DNA of 15,325 nucleotides from Azoarcus sp. (lineage in GTDB: Bacteria > Pseudomonadota > Gammaproteobacteria > Burkholderiales > Rhodocyclaceae), in the NCBI GenBank assembly GCA_031259795.1, contig JAIRLA010000167.1, positions 1 to 15,325 of the forward strand. Reading direction: 5' to 3'. The translations under genes and the position numbers were made by a program. Under the pieces are notes generated by a model, which was given only the letters and a program-made list of their open reading frames with translations, was not told where the DNA came from and made no database searches. This document shows positions 1 through 7,643 of this stretch, in pieces. The stretch's first letter is position 1; every line of letters starts with the position of its first letter.

Positions 1-679
1 TTGCCATTGCGAGACGCGCGTCGACGCGGAAATCCACGCAGCGCCTCAACCTTCCGAAGCGCCCCGGCGACTTGCAAGGCCGTCTGGATTGCCGCGGGCC
101 TGCGGCCCTCGCAATGACGAGGAGTGGGGCGGCCCTTGCAGTGACGAAGGGTGGGGCGGTTCTTCTTGCAATGACGGGTTCCGCCGGAGAACTTCCCTCC
201 CCCGCTTGCGGGGGAGGGTGGCCGAAGGCCGGGAGAGGGCTTCGTTCCATGCGGAGCGAAGCGACGCTGATTTCTTCGCAGCGGCGGGGTGTGGACAGGC
301 GTCTCCTTCCTCCTTCCCCTTTCTTATCCAGCGGCGCTGCGCGCCGGTTGGAACAGCGCCCTCTCCCGCCCTTCGGGCACCCTCCCCCGCCAAGCGGGGG
401 AGGGGAGTTCATCGGAAGAATTCGTCATCACAAAAGACTCCCCGCTTCGTCATTGCGAGGCGCGCAGCGCCGTGGCAATCCAGTTCGTTTCATACGGAGC
501 GCAGCGACGCTGATTTCTTCGCGGCGGGAGATGGGCGGGTATTTCATTTTCCTTCCTCCCTTTCAGTCAGCGGCGCTGCGCGCCGGTTGGAACGACGCCC
601 TCTCCCGCCCTTCGGGCACCCTCCCCCGCCAAGCGGGGGAGGGGAATTCTTCGAGAGAACAGGGCGGATGCCAAACCGG
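1..679. repeat. Mosaic of interspersed repeat modules A-D, left part
   Basis: No credible gene lies here. Four recurring modules can be followed by eye. A, about 36-39 bp, has CGTCATTGCGAGG at one end and GGCAATCCAG at the other; copies are at 84-122 (reverse), 448-483 (forward) and a degraded one near 4-33. B contains GCGACGCTGATTTCTTCGC; copies are at 248-303 and 491-531. C has the small palindrome CGGCGCTGCGCGCCG; copies are at 329-354 and 568-595. D is a long hairpin plus a CCTTCGGG or CCGAAGG part; copies are at 195-248 (reverse), 358-409 and 597-646. The B-C-D series therefore occurs twice with a period near 240 bp. Extra half-copies of A sit near 131-146 and 162-178. The same modules recur in later gaps of the window, so this is a genome repeat family and not coding DNA. 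Confidence 0.85.
195..218. repeat. Perfect 11-bp-stem hairpin of module D
   Basis: The arms CCCTCCCCCGC and GCGGGGGAGGG pair perfectly around a two-base TT centre. The same hairpin with a CAA loop occurs at 380-404 and 619-643. No T-run follows on either strand, so I do not call it an intrinsic terminator, though such a stable stem may still affect transcript ends. Confidence 0.7.
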
Positions 680-973
680 ATCAATCTGGCTCGGAGCCGG
701 GGGAATCTGGCTCGAAGCCAAATCAATCTGGCCCGGAGCCAGATCAATCTGGCCCGGAGCCAGGAAAGTCTGGCTCGGAGCCAAATCAATCTGGCTCGGA
801 GCCAGGAAAGTCTGGCTCGGAGCCAGATCAATCTGGCCCGGAGCCAGGAAAGTCTGGCTCGAAGCCAGATCAATCTGGCCCGGAGCCAGGAAAGTCTGGC
901 TCGAAGCCAGATCAATCTGGCTCGGAGCCAGGAAAGTCTGGCTCGGGGCCAGGAAGACCGAGTCCGGCGCCAG
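680..973. repeat. Tandem array of fourteen 21-bp dyad units
   Basis: The units start at 680 and follow every 21 bp without a single indel up to 973. Each holds a 15-bp dyad, typically CTGGCTCGGAGCCAG with 7-bp arms, joined by a 6-bp linker. Two linkers alternate: ATCAAT (680, 722, 743, 785, 827, 869, 911) and GAAAGT (764, 806, 848, 890, 932), so from 743 onward there is a 42-bp higher-order unit. The units at 701 and 953 are divergent. Dyad variants (CTGGCCCGGAGCCAG, CTGGCTCGAAGCCAG) change only the centre. Since 21 is a multiple of three and the unit lacks stops in several frames, long heptad-repeat open frames appear on both strands; I regard them as artefacts. Module C flanks the array on both sides. 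Confidence 0.93.
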
Positions 974-1258
974 AACGAGCGCGGCGGCATCAGCGGCGCT
1001 GCGCGCCGGTTGGAACGAACTGGATTGCCACGGGCCTGCGGCCCTCGCAATGACGAGGAGTGGGGCGGCCCTCGCAATGACGAGTCTCTCCGATGGATTC
1101 TCCTCCCCCGCTTGGCGGGCGAGAGGGTGGCCGAAGGCCGGGAGAGGGCTTCGTTCCATGCGGAGCGCATCGACGCTGATTTCCTTGCGATGGGGCACGG
1201 ACAGGCGTCGTCCCGTGTTCCTTCTTCCCCTTCTTCATCCAGCGCCGCTGCTTCGGAG
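974..1258. repeat. Mosaic repeat modules between the 21-bp array and folC
   Basis: The order is C (991-1018), A reversed (1020-1058) with an extra half-copy near 1069-1085, D reversed (1101-1157), B (1158-1210) and a degraded C (1239-1256). This repeats the order A-D-B-C seen at 84-354, about 935 bp away, and the two A copies stay almost identical for about 60 bp beyond the module. The segment therefore looks like a second copy of one long composite element. I see no gene in it. Confidence 0.8.
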
Positions 1259-1275
1259 TGTGTAGATACCCATGC
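1252..1275 (+). promoter_or_regulatory. Repeat module E carrying the folC ribosome-binding site and start codon
   Basis: The stretch TTCGGAGTGTGTAGATACC followed by CATGC aligns without gaps, 21 of 24 bases, with the reverse complement of 15166-15189. It contains GGAG (1255-1258), the only Shine-Dalgarno-like sequence before folC, and the folC ATG at 1272-1274. The SD-to-start gap is 13 nt, longer than usual. An in-frame TAG at 1263-1265 excludes any earlier start. In the 15166 copy the bases matching GGAG read GGGT, so the folC copy looks adapted to translation. Confidence 0.6.
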
Positions 1276-2594
1276 CTAATTCATCCGGGGACGCACATCC
1301 CCAGACGCTGGCCGGCTGGCTGGGCCTGCTCGAAGCGCGCCACGGCGCTTCCATCCGCCTCGGGCTGGAACGGGTGGCGGGCGTATGCGCCGCCCTCGGC
1401 CCCGGCCCCGGCGCCGAAACGGTGGTCATCGCCGTGGGCGGCACCAATGGCAAAGGTTCGACCTGCGCCATGCTCGAAGCCATCCTGCGCGCCGAAGGCT
1501 ACCGTGTCGGCTGCTATACCTCGCCGCATCTGCTGCGCTACAACGAGCGCGTCCGCCTCGACGGCGCCGAAGTGGACGACGAAACCCTGGCGGCGGCCTT
1601 CGCCGCTATCGAAGCGGTGCGGGGCGATGTGCCGCTCACCTATTTCGAGCACGGCACGCTGGCGGCGTGGCAGGTGTTCCGCGCCGCCCGGCCCGATGTC
1701 ATCATCCTCGAAGTCGGCCTGGGAGGGCGGCTCGACGCGGTCAACGTTTTCGATGCCGATTGCGCCATCGTCTCCGGGGTGGCGATGGATCACATGGATT
1801 ATCTCGGCGATACGCGCGAGGCCATCGGCTTCGAGAAGGCGGGCATCTTCCGCGCCGGGCGGCCCGCGATCTGCGGCGATCCGCGGCCGCCGGAGAGCCT
1901 CGCCGCACACGCGGCGGCGATCGGCGCCGAACTGTGGGTATTGGGGCGTGATTTCGGATTCGAGGGGAATCGCCAGCAATGGAGCCATTGGCGCCGCGAA
2001 GCGCCGTCCGCCCGGGGCGCGTTGTCCAGGCGCGGCGGTCTGGCCCATCCGGCCCTGCGCGGCGCGAACCAGCTTGTCAACGCGGCGGTGGCATTGACCG
2101 CGCTCGACGCCTTGCGCGCGCGCCTGCCGGTGTCGATGCAGGCCATCCGCCAGGGGCTGATGCTGGTCGAGTTGCCGGGACGCTTCCAGGTGCTGCCGGG
2201 GCAACCGACAGTGGTACTCGATGTCGCCCATAATCCGCAGGCGGCGGAGACGCTGGCCGGCAATCTCGCCGGCATGGGCTTTCATCCCGAGACCTGGGCG
2301 GTGTTCGGCATGCTGGCCGACAAGGACGTGGAAGGCGTGGCGGCGCGCATGCAAAAGAGCGCCGGGCGCTGGCTGCCCTGTACATTGCCCGGGCCGCGCG
2401 GGCTTGCCGCCGGGGCGCTCGCCGGACGGCTGCGCGCGGCGGGGGTGGAAAGCGGGGCGATCGTGGATTGCTTCGCATCTCCCGCCGCTGCTTTCGCCGC
2501 GGCGCAGGCACGCGCGGCGGCGAATGATAGAATTGTCGCCTTTGGCTCTTTCCTGACCGTGGCGGATGTATTGGCGGCGATTCAATGCCGTTGA
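1272..2594 (+). CDS. folC: Bifunctional folylpolyglutamate synthase/dihydrofolate synthase
   Basis: This cytoplasmic Mur-ligase-family enzyme adds L-glutamate to dihydropteroate and then to reduced folates using ATP. The 440-residue protein has the family landmarks in order: P-loop GTNGKGS at 57-63, YTSPHL at 82-87, the LEVGLGGRLDAVN segment near 146-158, DHMDYLG at 173-179, EKAGIF at 188-193, a NQLVNAAVAL stretch near 266, ELPGRF near 300, and the C-terminal domain marks DVAHNP (317-322) and GMLADKD (346-352). Length is normal for the family. The ATG at 1272 is the first possible start because a TAG precedes it at 1263. It leads the operon-like run to metZ. In betaproteobacteria accD usually lies directly upstream; here 1.2 kb of repeats occupies that position. 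Identification is firm; the exact start is slightly less so because the start lies in repeat module E. Confidence 0.95.
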   Translation: MPNSSGDAHPQTLAGWLGLLEARHGASIRLGLERVAGVCAALGPGPGAETVVIAVGGTNGKGSTCAMLEAILRAEGYRVGCYTSPHLLRYNERVRLDGAEVDDETLAAAFAAIEAVRGDVPLTYFEHGTLAAWQVFRAARPDVIILEVGLGGRLDAVNVFDADCAIVSGVAMDHMDYLGDTREAIGFEKAGIFRAGRPAICGDPRPPESLAAHAAAIGAELWVLGRDFGFEGNRQQWSHWRREAPSARGALSRRGGLAHPALRGANQLVNAAVALTALDALRARLPVSMQAIRQGLMLVELPGRFQVLPGQPTVVLDVAHNPQAAETLAGNLAGMGFHPETWAVFGMLADKDVEGVAARMQKSAGRWLPCTLPGPRGLAAGALAGRLRAAGVESGAIVDCFASPAAAFAAAQARAAANDRIVAFGSFLTVADVLAAIQCR

Positions 2595-2610
2595 GACGCC
2601 ACATGCATCA

Positions 2611-2615
2611 AGAGG
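2611..2615 (+). promoter_or_regulatory. Shine-Dalgarno site fixing the SPOR gene start at GTG 2623
   Basis: AGAGG lies 7 nt before GTG 2623. The longer open frame starting at ATG 2566 overlaps the folC end and adds 19 residues without family resemblance, so the GTG is preferred. Confidence 0.7.
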
Positions 2616-2622
2616 TTTTCCG

Positions 2623-3351
2623 GTGAGCGAGTTTCCGGCAAACGAAACAAACGACCTCGAAATCAAAAAACGGGCGCGCCGCCGTCTCGTGGGCGCGGCG
2701 GCGCTGGCCTTGCTGGCGGTGATCGTCTTGCCGCTGGCAATGGACGGCGAAGCGCCGCCGCCCGTGCCCGACATGCAGGTGTCCATTCCAGAGCGCGGCG
2801 AAACGCCTCCGGACGGTGCCGACGCGGGCGCCGTTCCCGGCACGGAGAGCATCGACATCGAGCCGGACGTCGACCCGGGCGCGTCTCCGCCTCCGCTTCC
2901 CGGCGCCGCTCTATCCGGATCGCAACTCCCCGCTTCCCCCGACGCCGCCTCCGCGACGCCGCCATCCGGAGCCCCCGGCGCCGCGCCGGCATCGTCCGCC
3001 GGATCTCCCGAATCCGCGCCGGCGGGCGGGAAACCGGCCGCGAAGGACGCGGAGGATGCCGAAGCCGCGCGCGCGCTCGCCCTGCTGAGCGGCGCGGCGC
3101 CGGACAACCGCGGCGCGTCGCCGGACAAGACGGGGAAATTCTTCGTGCAGGTCGCCGCCTTCAACGACGCCGTCAAGGCTGTCGCGCTGGCCAGCGAACT
3201 GAAACAACAGGGGTATCCCGTTTATACCGTGGCCGGGAACAAAGTGACCCGCGTTCGCGTCGGCCCCTTGTCCGGGCGGCGCGAAGGCGAGCGGATCGTG
3301 GCCAAGCTGAAGGCCGAAGGCAGGAATGCCGTGCTGTCGTCGTCGCGCTGA
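2623..3351 (+). CDS. dedD: SPOR-domain inner-membrane protein, DedD-like
   Basis: This is a single-pass envelope protein whose C-terminal SPOR domain is expected to bind denuded septal peptidoglycan. Starting at GTG 2623 it has 242 residues: a short cytoplasmic N-terminus ending in the basic run KKRARRR (15-21), one membrane helix at about 22-39, a long Pro/Ala/Gly-rich periplasmic linker, and the SPOR domain at about 171-242 with GKFFVQVAAF at its start and the RVRVGPL segment near 210. The start follows folC by 28 nt and the gene is followed 6 nt later by cvpA. The folC - SPOR gene - cvpA - purF order is typical of betaproteobacteria and gammaproteobacteria, where this gene is often called dedD. 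The family is clear from sequence; the division role is inferred from the family. Confidence 0.88.
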   Translation: MSEFPANETNDLEIKKRARRRLVGAAALALLAVIVLPLAMDGEAPPPVPDMQVSIPERGETPPDGADAGAVPGTESIDIEPDVDPGASPPPLPGAALSGSQLPASPDAASATPPSGAPGAAPASSAGSPESAPAGGKPAAKDAEDAEAARALALLSGAAPDNRGASPDKTGKFFVQVAAFNDAVKAVALASELKQQGYPVYTVAGNKVTRVRVGPLSGRREGERIVAKLKAEGRNAVLSSSR

Positions 3352-3357
3352 ACCCGG

Positions 3358-3849
3358 ATGACGGTTTTCGATTACGCCTTCCTGTCCATCCTCGGCCTGT
3401 CGGCGGCGGTGGGCATGTGGCGGGGGCTGGTGAGCGAGATCATGGCGCTGGCCGCATGGGCGCTGGCGATCGCGGCGGCGTGGTATTGCGCGGACGGGGT
3501 CGAGCGGCAACTCGGCGGCGCGATTGCCGATCCCGCCTGGCGCATGGCGGCGGCGGTCGCGCTGGTGGTCGTGGCGGTGCTGCTGCTGGCGGCGCTGGCG
3601 AGGTTCCTCTTGCGTCAGTTGCTGCGCGCGGCGGGACTGGGTTCGACCGACAGGTTTTTCGGGGCGCTGTTCGGCGTCGCCCGCGGTCTGGCGATCGCCT
3701 TTGTCGTGGTGTTGCTCGGCGGCGTGGCGGGCATATCGCGCGAACCGTGGTGGGAGCAGGCATTGTTCGCGCCGCCGCTGGAAACAGCGGTGATCGCGGC
3801 CAGGCCCTGGCTGCCGGACATGCTGGCCAGCAGGATTCGTTTCAGATAG
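3358..3849 (+). CDS. cvpA: CvpA family membrane protein (colicin V production homologue)
   Basis: The 163-residue protein is almost entirely hydrophobic, with four likely membrane helices at about 4-20, 25-45, 63-84 and 103-125 and a polar C-terminal tail. The early acidic residue in VFDYAFL, the WRG motif (21-23) after the first helix, and DRFFGALFGVARG (98-110) match the CvpA family. It was named for colicin V export in Escherichia coli, but its general role in the envelope is not settled. The ATG comes 6 nt after the SPOR gene stop without a clear Shine-Dalgarno sequence, suggesting translational coupling. purF follows after 12 nt, the classical cvpA-purF pairing. Confidence 0.9.
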   Translation: MTVFDYAFLSILGLSAAVGMWRGLVSEIMALAAWALAIAAAWYCADGVERQLGGAIADPAWRMAAAVALVVVAVLLLAALARFLLRQLLRAAGLGSTDRFFGALFGVARGLAIAFVVVLLGGVAGISREPWWEQALFAPPLETAVIAARPWLPDMLASRIRFR

Positions 3850-3861
3850 GCGGAAGTTTCC

Positions 3862-5403
3862 ATGTGCGGGATTCTCGGGGTCGTGGCGGCCTCTCCGGTC
3901 AATCAGGTGCTCTACGACGGGCTGCTGGTATTGCAACATCGCGGGCAGGACGCGGCGGGTATCGCCACCGCCGAAGGCGACCGCTTCTTCATGCACAAGG
4001 GGCCTGGCCTGGTGCGGGATGTCTTCCGCACCCGCAACATGCGCAACCTCGCCGGCAACTGGGGCATCGGCCATGTGCGCTATCCCACGGCGGGATCGGC
4101 GTTCAGCGCCGCCGAGGCGCAGCCTTTCTACGTCAACTCGCCTTTCGGATTGCTGCTGGCGCACAACGGCAACCTGACCAATTCCGAAGCGCTCAAGCGC
4201 GAAATGTTCCTCGCCGACCGCCGCCACATCAATACCAACTCCGATTCCGAAGTGCTGCTCAACGTGCTGGCGCACGAACTGGAAGCCGCGGCCAGCGGCC
4301 CCCGGCTCGACGATGCGGCGATATTCCGCGCCGTGGCGGGCGTACACCGGCGCTGCCGGGGCGCCTATGCGGCGGTGGCGATGATCGCCGGATACGGCCT
4401 GCTCGCCTTCCGCGATCCGTATGGCATCCGTCCGCTAGTGATCGGCAGACGCGAAACAGCCCGCGGCGCCACCGAATGGCTGGTGGCCTCCGAATCGGTG
4501 GCGCTCGACGTACCCGGATTCAAACTGTTGCGCGACGTGGCGCCGGGCGAAGCGGTGCTGATCGACACCGAAGGCAACTTCCGCAGCCGTCAGTGCGCCG
4601 AACGGACGCTGGCGGCGCCGTGCATGTTCGAATACGTCTACCTCGCGCGCCCCGACTCCATCATGGACGGCGTATCGGTGTACGAAGCGCGCCTCAGGAT
4701 GGGCAAATTCCTCGCCGAAAAATTCAAGCGCGTCATGCCGCACGCGGGCATCGACATCGTGATCCCGATCCCCGATTCGAGCCGTCCCTCGGCGCTGGAA
4801 ATGGCGCAGCGCCTCGGATTGCCGTACCGCGAAGGCTTCGTCAAGAACCGCTACATCGGGCGCACCTTCATCATGCCGGGCCAGGCGACGCGCAAGCGCT
4901 CCGTGCGCCAGAAGCTCAACACCATCCACCAGGAATTCAAGGGCAAGAGCGTACTGCTGGTCGACGACTCCATCGTGCGCGGCACCACCTGCAAGGAAAT
5001 CGTCAGCATGGCGCGCGAAGCGGGCGCGGCCAGAGTCTACATGGCCTCCGCCGCGCCGCCGGTGCGCCACGCCAACGTCTACGGCATAGACATGCCGACG
5101 CGCGGCGAACTCATCGCCAGCGGGCGCGACGAAGACGAAGTCTGTCGTGAAATCGGCGCGGACGGCCTGCTCTACCAAGACCTCGACGACCTCAAGGCCG
5201 CCGTGCGCACGCTCAATCCGTCATTGCAGTTTTTCGAGACTTCCTGTTTCGACGGGCGCTACATCACCGGCGACATCACCGCCGAATACCTTTCCGGCGT
5301 CGAAAACCAGCGCGCCCGCGACAAGGATCACTCCAGCATGATGGGCGAAGCCGGAGAAAGCGGCCAGCTCGACCTCAACCTGGCCGACCAGGAGGAACCA
5401 TGA
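3862..5403 (+). CDS. purF: Amidophosphoribosyltransferase (glutamine PRPP amidotransferase)
   Basis: It catalyses the committed first step of de novo purine synthesis: PRPP plus glutamine to 5-phosphoribosylamine. The 513-residue protein begins MCGILGVV, so Cys2 becomes the N-terminal nucleophile of the glutaminase domain after Met removal; there is no propeptide, as in the E. coli type. Further glutaminase marks are HVRYPTAG (71-78), HNGNL (101-105) and [11 protein letters not shown] (124-134). The phosphoribosyltransferase domain shows the PRPP loop [12 protein letters not shown] (365-376) and the NRYIGRTFI segment (329-337). I see no cysteine ligand pattern of the iron-sulfur PurF class. 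GGCGGAAG lies before the ATG. The stop overlaps the metZ start by 4 bp (ATGA), so the two are probably translationally coupled. Confidence 0.97.
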   Translation: MCGILGVVAASPVNQVLYDGLLVLQHRGQDAAGIATAEGDRFFMHKGPGLVRDVFRTRNMRNLAGNWGIGHVRYPTAGSAFSAAEAQPFYVNSPFGLLLAHNGNLTNSEALKREMFLADRRHINTNSDSEVLLNVLAHELEAAASGPRLDDAAIFRAVAGVHRRCRGAYAAVAMIAGYGLLAFRDPYGIRPLVIGRRETARGATEWLVASESVALDVPGFKLLRDVAPGEAVLIDTEGNFRSRQCAERTLAAPCMFEYVYLARPDSIMDGVSVYEARLRMGKFLAEKFKRVMPHAGIDIVIPIPDSSRPSALEMAQRLGLPYREGFVKNRYIGRTFIMPGQATRKRSVRQKLNTIHQEFKGKSVLLVDDSIVRGTTCKEIVSMAREAGAARVYMASAAPPVRHANVYGIDMPTRGELIASGRDEDEVCREIGADGLLYQDLDDLKAAVRTLNPSLQFFETSCFDGRYITGDITAEYLSGVENQRARDKDHSSMMGEAGESGQLDLNLADQEEP

Positions 5404-6614
5404 GCAACGACATCCGCGGATTGCCCGGCGCGCCGACGCTCGCGCCGGACACGCTGGCGGTGCGCGCCGGCATCGAACGCAGCCAGTTCAACGAACATTC
5501 CGAAGCGCTCTACCTCACCTCCAGCTTCGTCTTCGACAACGCGGCGCAAGCGGCGGCGCGTTTCGGCGACCGGGAAGAAGGCAACGTCTATTCGCGCTTT
5601 TCCAACCCGACGGTGACGGCCCTGCAAACCCGGCTCGCCGCGCTCGAAGGCGGCGAGAGCTGCATCGCCACCGCTTCCGGCATGGCGGCGATCCTGTCGC
5701 TGGCGATGGCGGTACTGAAAGCGGGCGACCATATCGTCGCCTCCAACGGCCTTTTCGGCTCCACCGTACAGCTTTTCGCCAACCAACTGAGCAAGTTCGC
5801 CATCGACACCACCTTCGTGCCGGCCACCGATCTTGCCGCGTGGCGCGCCGCGACGCGTCCGTCCTCGAAACTCTTCTTCCTCGAAACCCCCTCCAATCCG
5901 CTCACCGAAATCGTCGACATCGCCGCCGTGGCCGCCATCGCCCACGAAGCGGGCGCGATCCTCGCGGTAGACAACTGCTTTTGCAGCCCGGCCCTGCAAC
6001 GCCCGCTCCGCCTGGGCGCCGACGTCATCATCCACTCCGCCACCAAATACCTCGATGGCCAGGGGCGGGTGCTGGGCGGCGCGGTAGTGGGGGCGCGGCG
6101 CATCACCGACGAAGTGTTCAGATTCCTGCGCAACGCCGGGCCGACGCTCTCGCCCTTCAACGCCTGGGTGATCCTCAAGGGGTTGGAGACCCTGCGCCTG
6201 CGGATGGAAGCGCAATCGGAAAGCGCCCTGCGGCTGGCGCACTGGCTCGAAGGCCAGTCCGCCATCTCCCGCGTCCTCTACCCCGGCCTGCCCTCGCATC
6301 CGCAACACGAACTCGCCATGCGCCAACAACGCCGCGGCGGCGCCGTGGTCAGCTTTGAAGTCGAAGGCGGGCGCGAAGCGGCCTGGCGGGTAATCGACGC
6401 CACCCGGATCATCTCGATCACCGGCAACCTCGGCGACACCAAGACCACCATCACCCATCCGGCCTCCACCACCCACGGACGCATCACCCCCGAAGCCCGC
6501 GCCGCCGCCGGCATCACCGAAGGTCTGTTGCGGGTCGCGGTAGGACTCGAAGCGGTGGAAGACATCCAGGCCGACCTGGAGCGGGGGCTGACATCAGGGA
6601 TCAGAACCGATTAG
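5400..6614 (+). CDS. metZ: O-succinylhomoserine sulfhydrylase
   Basis: This PLP enzyme of the Cys/Met metabolism family makes homocysteine from an activated homoserine ester and sulfide. The 404-residue protein shows YSRFSNPT (64-71), which binds phosphate from the neighbouring subunit, ETPSNP (162-167), the cofactor aspartate in AVDNCF (189-194), and the PLP lysine K216 in [24 protein letters not shown] near 343-354 and LLRVAVGLE (376-384) complete the substrate site. The start follows AGGAGG (5390-5395) and overlaps the purF stop by 4 bp. The purF-metZ neighbourhood is the usual one for metZ in betaproteobacteria and pseudomonads and is the reason I prefer metZ over metB, metC or metY. Substrate choice (O-succinyl versus O-acetyl) is inferred from family and context. 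Confidence 0.92.
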   Translation: MSNDIRGLPGAPTLAPDTLAVRAGIERSQFNEHSEALYLTSSFVFDNAAQAAARFGDREEGNVYSRFSNPTVTALQTRLAALEGGESCIATASGMAAILSLAMAVLKAGDHIVASNGLFGSTVQLFANQLSKFAIDTTFVPATDLAAWRAATRPSSKLFFLETPSNPLTEIVDIAAVAAIAHEAGAILAVDNCFCSPALQRPLRLGADVIIHSATKYLDGQGRVLGGAVVGARRITDEVFRFLRNAGPTLSPFNAWVILKGLETLRLRMEAQSESALRLAHWLEGQSAISRVLYPGLPSHPQHELAMRQQRRGGAVVSFEVEGGREAAWRVIDATRIISITGNLGDTKTTITHPASTTHGRITPEARAAAGITEGLLRVAVGLEAVEDIQADLERGLTSGIRTD

Positions 6615-7025
6615 AACCTGTTCCATCACGCCGCATGGATTGCCGCGTCGCGGCGCGCCTCCCGCCTCGTCATTGCGAAAGCCCTCTACCTCGTCATTGC
6701 GAAAGCCTCCCCCCTCGTCATTGCGAGGAGCGCAGCGACGCGGCAATCCAGTTCGTACCAAACGGAACGAAGCGACGCTGATTTCTTTACGGCGGAGCAT
6801 GGACAAGCGTCCCCTGCCCTCCCCTTTTAATCAGCGGCGCGCGCGCCGGGTCGAACGCGCTGGGCCCGCGCTGGATGGCCCCGTCGCTGCGCACCTCGCC
6901 ATGACGAGGGTGGGGAGGCTTTCGCAGTGACGGGACGGGGGGTGCATCGCTTCGCTTTCCGCAATGACGAATTCTTCCGATGGACTCCCCTCCCCCGCTT
7001 GCGGGGCATAGCTATCTCCATGGGA
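6615..7025. repeat. Mosaic repeat modules between metZ and ruvC
   Basis: This gap lies between two convergent genes and contains no credible gene. It starts with a partial A copy near 6640, then three A starts spaced exactly 24 bp (6668, 6692, 6716), the last being a complete A copy at 6716-6751. B follows at about 6762-6812, a degraded C at 6832-6860, a reversed degraded A at about 6880-6908 with extra half-copies near 6921 and 6958, then the first arm of D at 6988-7003 joined to an E-like piece at 7006-7022. The E-like piece ends 3 bp from the ruvC stop codon. I found no convincing terminator for metZ. Confidence 0.8.
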
Positions 7026-7637
7026 TCATGTGCCGGGATATTGGCGCCGCGTTTCGGGGAGGGCGGGTTTTGCTGGCGGGAGGGCGAGCAGGCGTCCTTT
7101 TCTTTGCCGGATGTGGGGGCCGGCCAGTGCGCCCAGTCCGGTGCTGCCGTGCGCGTGGCAGATGGCGCAGGCCAGCGCGTCGGCGGCATCCAGTTGCGGA
7201 GCGGCGGGGAGCGCCAGCAGGCGCATGACCATGTGTTGAACCTGTTCCTTGCTTGCCTTGCCGTGTCCGACCACGGCCTGTTTGACTTGCAGGGCGGTGT
7301 ATTCGGTGACGGGCAGCCGACATGAGACGGCGCCGCAGATGACCGCGCCGCGCGCTTGTCCGAGCAGCAGGGTGGATTGGGGATTGACGTTGACGAAGAC
7401 TTTTTCTACCACGGCGATGCCGGGTTGGTAGGCGGCGATGATTTCGCGCACGCCGTCGAGGAGTGTTCCGAGGCGCGCGGGCAGGGCTTCGCCGCTGTTG
7501 CTGCGGATGCAGCCGCTGGCGATGTAGCGCAGGCGGCCGCCTTGTATGTCGATGAGGCCGAATCCGGTGCTCCGCAGCCCCGGATCGAGTCCGAGGATGC
7601 GGGTGGTTCGCGGGGAGGCCGCGCCCGCCGCCCGCAT
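7026..7637 (-). CDS. ruvC: Holliday junction resolvase RuvC
   Basis: RuvC is the dimeric, Mg-dependent endonuclease that cuts Holliday junctions with RuvAB. The 203-residue protein has the RNase-H-like core: D18 in [15 protein letters not shown]78 in AVVEKVFVN, and the pair D150/D153 in LDAADALA, matching the four acidic catalytic positions of the family. It is somewhat longer than typical (about 170-180 residues) because of about 10 extra N-terminal residues and a C-terminal Pro-rich tail. The ATG lies 6 nt after the yebC stop, so the two are co-transcribed; the Shine-Dalgarno is poor. ruvA and ruvB, often next in line, are absent: repeat DNA begins directly after the stop. Confidence 0.95.
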   Translation of the reverse strand: MRAAGAASPRTTRILGLDPGLRSTGFGLIDIQGGRLRYIASGCIRSNSGEALPARLGTLLDGVREIIAAYQPGIAVVEKVFVNVNPQSTLLLGQARGAVICGAVSCRLPVTEYTALQVKQAVVGHGKASKEQVQHMVMRLLALPAAPQLDAADALACAICHAHGSTGLGALAGPHIRQRKGRLLALPPAKPALPETRRQYPGT

Positions 7638-7643
7638 GGGGGC

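Noticed and set aside
380..404. Module D hairpin as a rho-independent terminator
   Set aside because: The stem is strong but no T-run follows on either strand, and copies lie far from any gene end.
680..973. 21-bp array considered as a CRISPR array
   Set aside because: Linkers are only 6 bp and of just two kinds, so there are no unique spacers.
544..1198. Minus-strand open frames of 208 and 211 codons through the 21-bp array
   Set aside because: Same artefact as on the plus strand; the encoded basic or Pro/Gln-rich heptads only mirror the DNA repeat.
72..1279. Two long plus-strand open frames (about 396-397 codons, 72-1265 and 89-1279) with heptad repeats such as IWLGARK or INLARSQ
   Set aside because: They run through several unrelated repeat modules in both orientations and stay open mainly because the 21-bp unit is a multiple of three without stops. 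The reverse strand is open in the same place, and neither frame has a plausible start region or family resemblance outside the repeats.
1281..3176. 631-codon minus-strand open frame opposite folC and the SPOR gene
   Set aside because: Antisense shadow in very GC-rich coding DNA. The plus strand carries clear family motifs throughout, the antisense product shows none.
2911..4347. 478-codon minus-strand open frame opposite cvpA and purF
   Set aside because: Antisense shadow of well-identified genes, with Arg/His/Gln-rich composition and no recognisable domain.
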